From: Rhizobium leguminosarum
Lineage (GTDB): Bacteria; Pseudomonadota; Alphaproteobacteria; Rhizobiales; Rhizobiaceae
Reading direction: 5' to 3'
Assembly (NCBI RefSeq): GCF_017876795.1
Contig: NZ_JAGIOR010000001.1
Span: 715,501 to 779,500 of the forward strand
DNA length: 64,000 nt
Part shown: positions 61,312-64,000 of the stretch, one piece after another
Numbering within the stretch: the first letter of the stretch is position 1
Layout of the letters: each line of letters begins with the position of its first letter
Program-made: the position numbers and the translations under genes
Notes under the pieces: generated by a model
Told to the model about the DNA's origin: nothing
The model's input: the letters and a program-made list of their open reading frames with translations, nothing else
Databases searched by the model: none

Positions 61312-62163
61312 TCACTTCTGTTCCAGGAAGGCCTTGAACTTGTCGCCGTAGTCCTTGTGCCAGCGCGACAGTGGCGGGCGGTTGTCGACGATGTCGCCGG
61401 CCGCCCAGAGCATGCGGCGCTCATCGACCGCGCGGGCCACGTCATTGTCGGGGCAGAGGATATAGAAGTCGCCGCGCTCAAGGCTCTCGACCATGAAATC
61501 AACCGTCTGCTCCGGTGTCCAGGCGGCCGCCGGCTTTTCCGCGCGGTCGCCCTTGGTGAGGCCGGTGAAGACGAAGCCGGGGATCAGCAGATGAGCGGAG
61601 ATCTTTCCGCCGTCGATGTTGCGAAGTTCATGCTCGAGCGCTTCGGTGAAGACTTTCACGCCGGCCTTGGAAATGTTGTAGGCGGGGTTGCCGGGCGGCG
61701 TGGTGATGCCCTGCTTCGAGCCAGTGTTGATGATCAGGCCGGGCTCGCCATGCGACAGCATCTTCGGGCCGAAGGTACGCGTGCCGTTGATGACGCCCAT
61801 CAGATTGACGGCGAAGATATGGTCCCAGTTCGCCTGCGGGCTGAAGATCGAGGTTTCCGGGCCGATGCCGGCATTGTTCATCAGCACGTGCACGCGGCCG
61901 AACCGCTGGAGCACGGCACGTTCGAGCGCCTCCAGCGAGTCCTTGGCCGCGACGTCGGCCTCGACCGCCATCACATTTTCCTCGCCGGCAATGGCCTTGA
62001 GTTCGTCGGCGGCCTCGGCCAGCCGGTCGCCGCCGAGATCGGCGATGGCGACGCTCATGCCGCGTCCGGCGAAATATTTCGCTGCCGCCAAGCCGATGCC
62101 GGAAGCGCCGCCGGTGATGACGGCAACATTGGATTTCTTGAAAATGTCTTGAATATTGGTCAC
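61312..62163 (-). CDS. Short-chain dehydrogenase/reductase
   Basis: NAD(P)-dependent oxidoreductase of 283 residues. Cofactor site VAVITGGASGIGLAAAKYFAGRGMSVAIADL (GxxxGxG), NNAGIGPE, and the catalytic SKQGITTPPGNPAYNISKAGV with Ser, Tyr and Lys (YxxxK). GTG 62163 is chosen because GAGAGG lies six bases before it and the family N-terminus begins there; an ATG at 62184 and a further frame to 62277 are alternatives. The substrate cannot be predicted. Divergent from argG. Confidence 0.87.
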   Translation of the reverse strand: MTNIQDIFKKSNVAVITGGASGIGLAAAKYFAGRGMSVAIADLGGDRLAEAADELKAIAGEENVMAVEADVAAKDSLEALERAVLQRFGRVHVLMNNAGIGPETSIFSPQANWDHIFAVNLMGVINGTRTFGPKMLSHGEPGLIINTGSKQGITTPPGNPAYNISKAGVKVFTEALEHELRNIDGGKISAHLLIPGFVFTGLTKGDRAEKPAAAWTPEQTVDFMVESLERGDFYILCPDNDVARAVDERRMLWAAGDIVDNRPPLSRWHKDYGDKFKAFLEQK

Positions 62164-62340
62164 GGAGAGCCTCTCCTCGATCATTGCTAGGACGTTGGCG
62201 AATATGGGCTCCGCTTTCGCGCTGTCAAACGCTATCGGCGCATGGGCCGTCGCACTTGCCCTTGCGTCACGCGCCAATCTCGCTAAAAGTGCCGCGACAC
62301 CGGGTTTTCGCCGGCCTTTTATGCAACGGACCTCATCATC

Positions 62341-63564
<1,224 letters not shown>

Positions 63565-63592
63565 GCACACTTCGCCTTTACACCGGATATGG

Positions 63593-63620
63593 GCCCGCCG
63601 GCATCGCCGCGCGGGCTCTT
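63593..63620 (+). terminator. Terminator of argG
   Basis: GCCCGC (63593-63598) and GCGGGC (63611-63616) pair, with an inner CGGC/GCCG extension, followed by TCTTTC. It lies 28 bases after argG and directly at the stop of the convergent partial gene. Confidence 0.6.
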
Positions 63621-64000
63621 TCATTGCACAGCGATTTCCGCCGCGGCTGCATCCACGTGTAGCCTGACATCCCCGCGACGCGGTCCCCAGCTCTCGGCCC
63701 GGAGCGGCAGGCCGACCAGATCGGCTATATCAGACGCCGCTTTGGCAGGATCAAGCCGCATTACTTCTTCGCAATCCGTCACGGCAAAACCGTCGTCTGC
63801 CTGATCGAGGCAGGTCACCGCCAGTCCGGCGCTGACGGTGATACCGTCGCGGTCCAACGTCAGATCGCGTGTTATGGCCTCACGCAATAGGCCGAGATCG
63901 AGCGGAGCGAGCCTTAGGCACCCCTGCCACTCGTTCGGTGCGTTGGTGGGGTCCACGACACTGATGCCGGGGAGTGTGGCAACTTCCCCTTTGAGGGGTC
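63621..64000 (-). CDS. Partial gene of unknown function (runs off the window edge)
   Basis: At least 126 codons are open from the window end to the TGA at 63621. The visible C-terminus reads WQGCLRLAPLDLGLLREAIT, RDLTLDRDGITVSAGLAVTC and LDPAKAASDIADLVGLPLRA. The frame continues past 63956 (a GTG there is not needed as a start). Codon use is normal for the region. No family was recognised; it may be a secreted or cytosolic protein whose N-terminus lies outside. Confidence 0.6.
   Translation of the reverse strand, partial: PLKGEVATLPGISVVDPTNAPNEWQGCLRLAPLDLGLLREAITRDLTLDRDGITVSAGLAVTCLDQADDGFAVTDCEEVMRLDPAKAASDIADLVGLPLRAESWGPRRGDVRLHVDAAAAEIAVQ

Overview
The window is chromosomal DNA from an alphaproteobacterium of the Rhizobiales, most likely the Rhizobium leguminosarum / R. 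etli group. The basis is a GC-rich coding style, rhizobial families (DUF2794, DUF2585, IalB-like, TrpXYZ-type ABC transporter, ybhL leader RNA) and several families of short interspersed repeats typical of rhizobial intergenic DNA. Almost all of it is dense core genome; no prophage, CRISPR array, rRNA operon or replication origin was seen, and there is one tRNA (Gly, GCC).

Layout. 1-3.9 kb: a ferric-iron ABC importer (fbpABC) behind a promoter whose -35 is overlapped by a RirA-type iron operator. 3.9-7.6 kb: a glucoamylase-domain protein, an M81 (MlrC-like) peptidase with a possible gene remnant upstream, and tRNA-Gly. 7.8-12.7 kb: a ProX-like editing protein, thioredoxin-TPR protein, Lon-N-domain protein, Trm112-like protein, a UbiH-type hydroxylase and a frameshifted acyl-CoA thioesterase II gene. 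12.7-14.8 kb: glnK-amtB with a sigma-54 promoter and a probable NtrC site. 15-22.8 kb: ftsK (behind a full CtrA box), lolA, xthA, a lone cyclic-nucleotide-binding protein, an OmpR-type regulator, an L,D-transpeptidase, an aldo/keto reductase and a small secreted protein. 23-31 kb (minus strand): leuC, an amino-acid ABC pair, and the rplS-trmD-rimM-rpsP / chorismate mutase / ffh group, with a candidate structured leader before ffh.

31.5-43 kb: dapF-mtaB-ftsY-yciB-DUF2585 in one direction, converging on the cytochrome c maturation operon ccmABCDG, which is divergent from acnA. ffh and ftsY, the two SRP GTPases, therefore lie within 5 kb of each other. 43-53.6 kb: DUF1223 and DUF2794 proteins, a GNAT enzyme, a Bax-inhibitor-1 family gene with its leader RNA, the ybbP-ybbA/tesA cluster, thpR, a small tyrosine phosphatase, a pterin dehydratase, a DUF1232 protein, an ECF-like sigma factor and an IalB-like protein. 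53.6-64 kb is the most plastic part: an aminoglycoside 6'-acetyltransferase-like gene bracketed by inverted repeats, then rlmN, a TrpXYZ-type ABC operon split by an ISAzo13-type insertion sequence, a LysE exporter, an SDR, argG and a partial gene at the edge.

Most notable: (1) a 48-bp repeat present four times as two inverted pairs, one pair lying in frame inside ftsY and the other between ccmA and ccmB; (2) the AAC(6')-like gene in an AT-richer island with about 45-bp inverted repeats; (3) the IS splitting an ABC operon, with a candidate 6-bp target duplication; (4) a one-base frameshift in tesB; (5) regulatory sites readable directly from the sequence (IRO, NtrC plus sigma-54, CtrA) and two leader RNAs.
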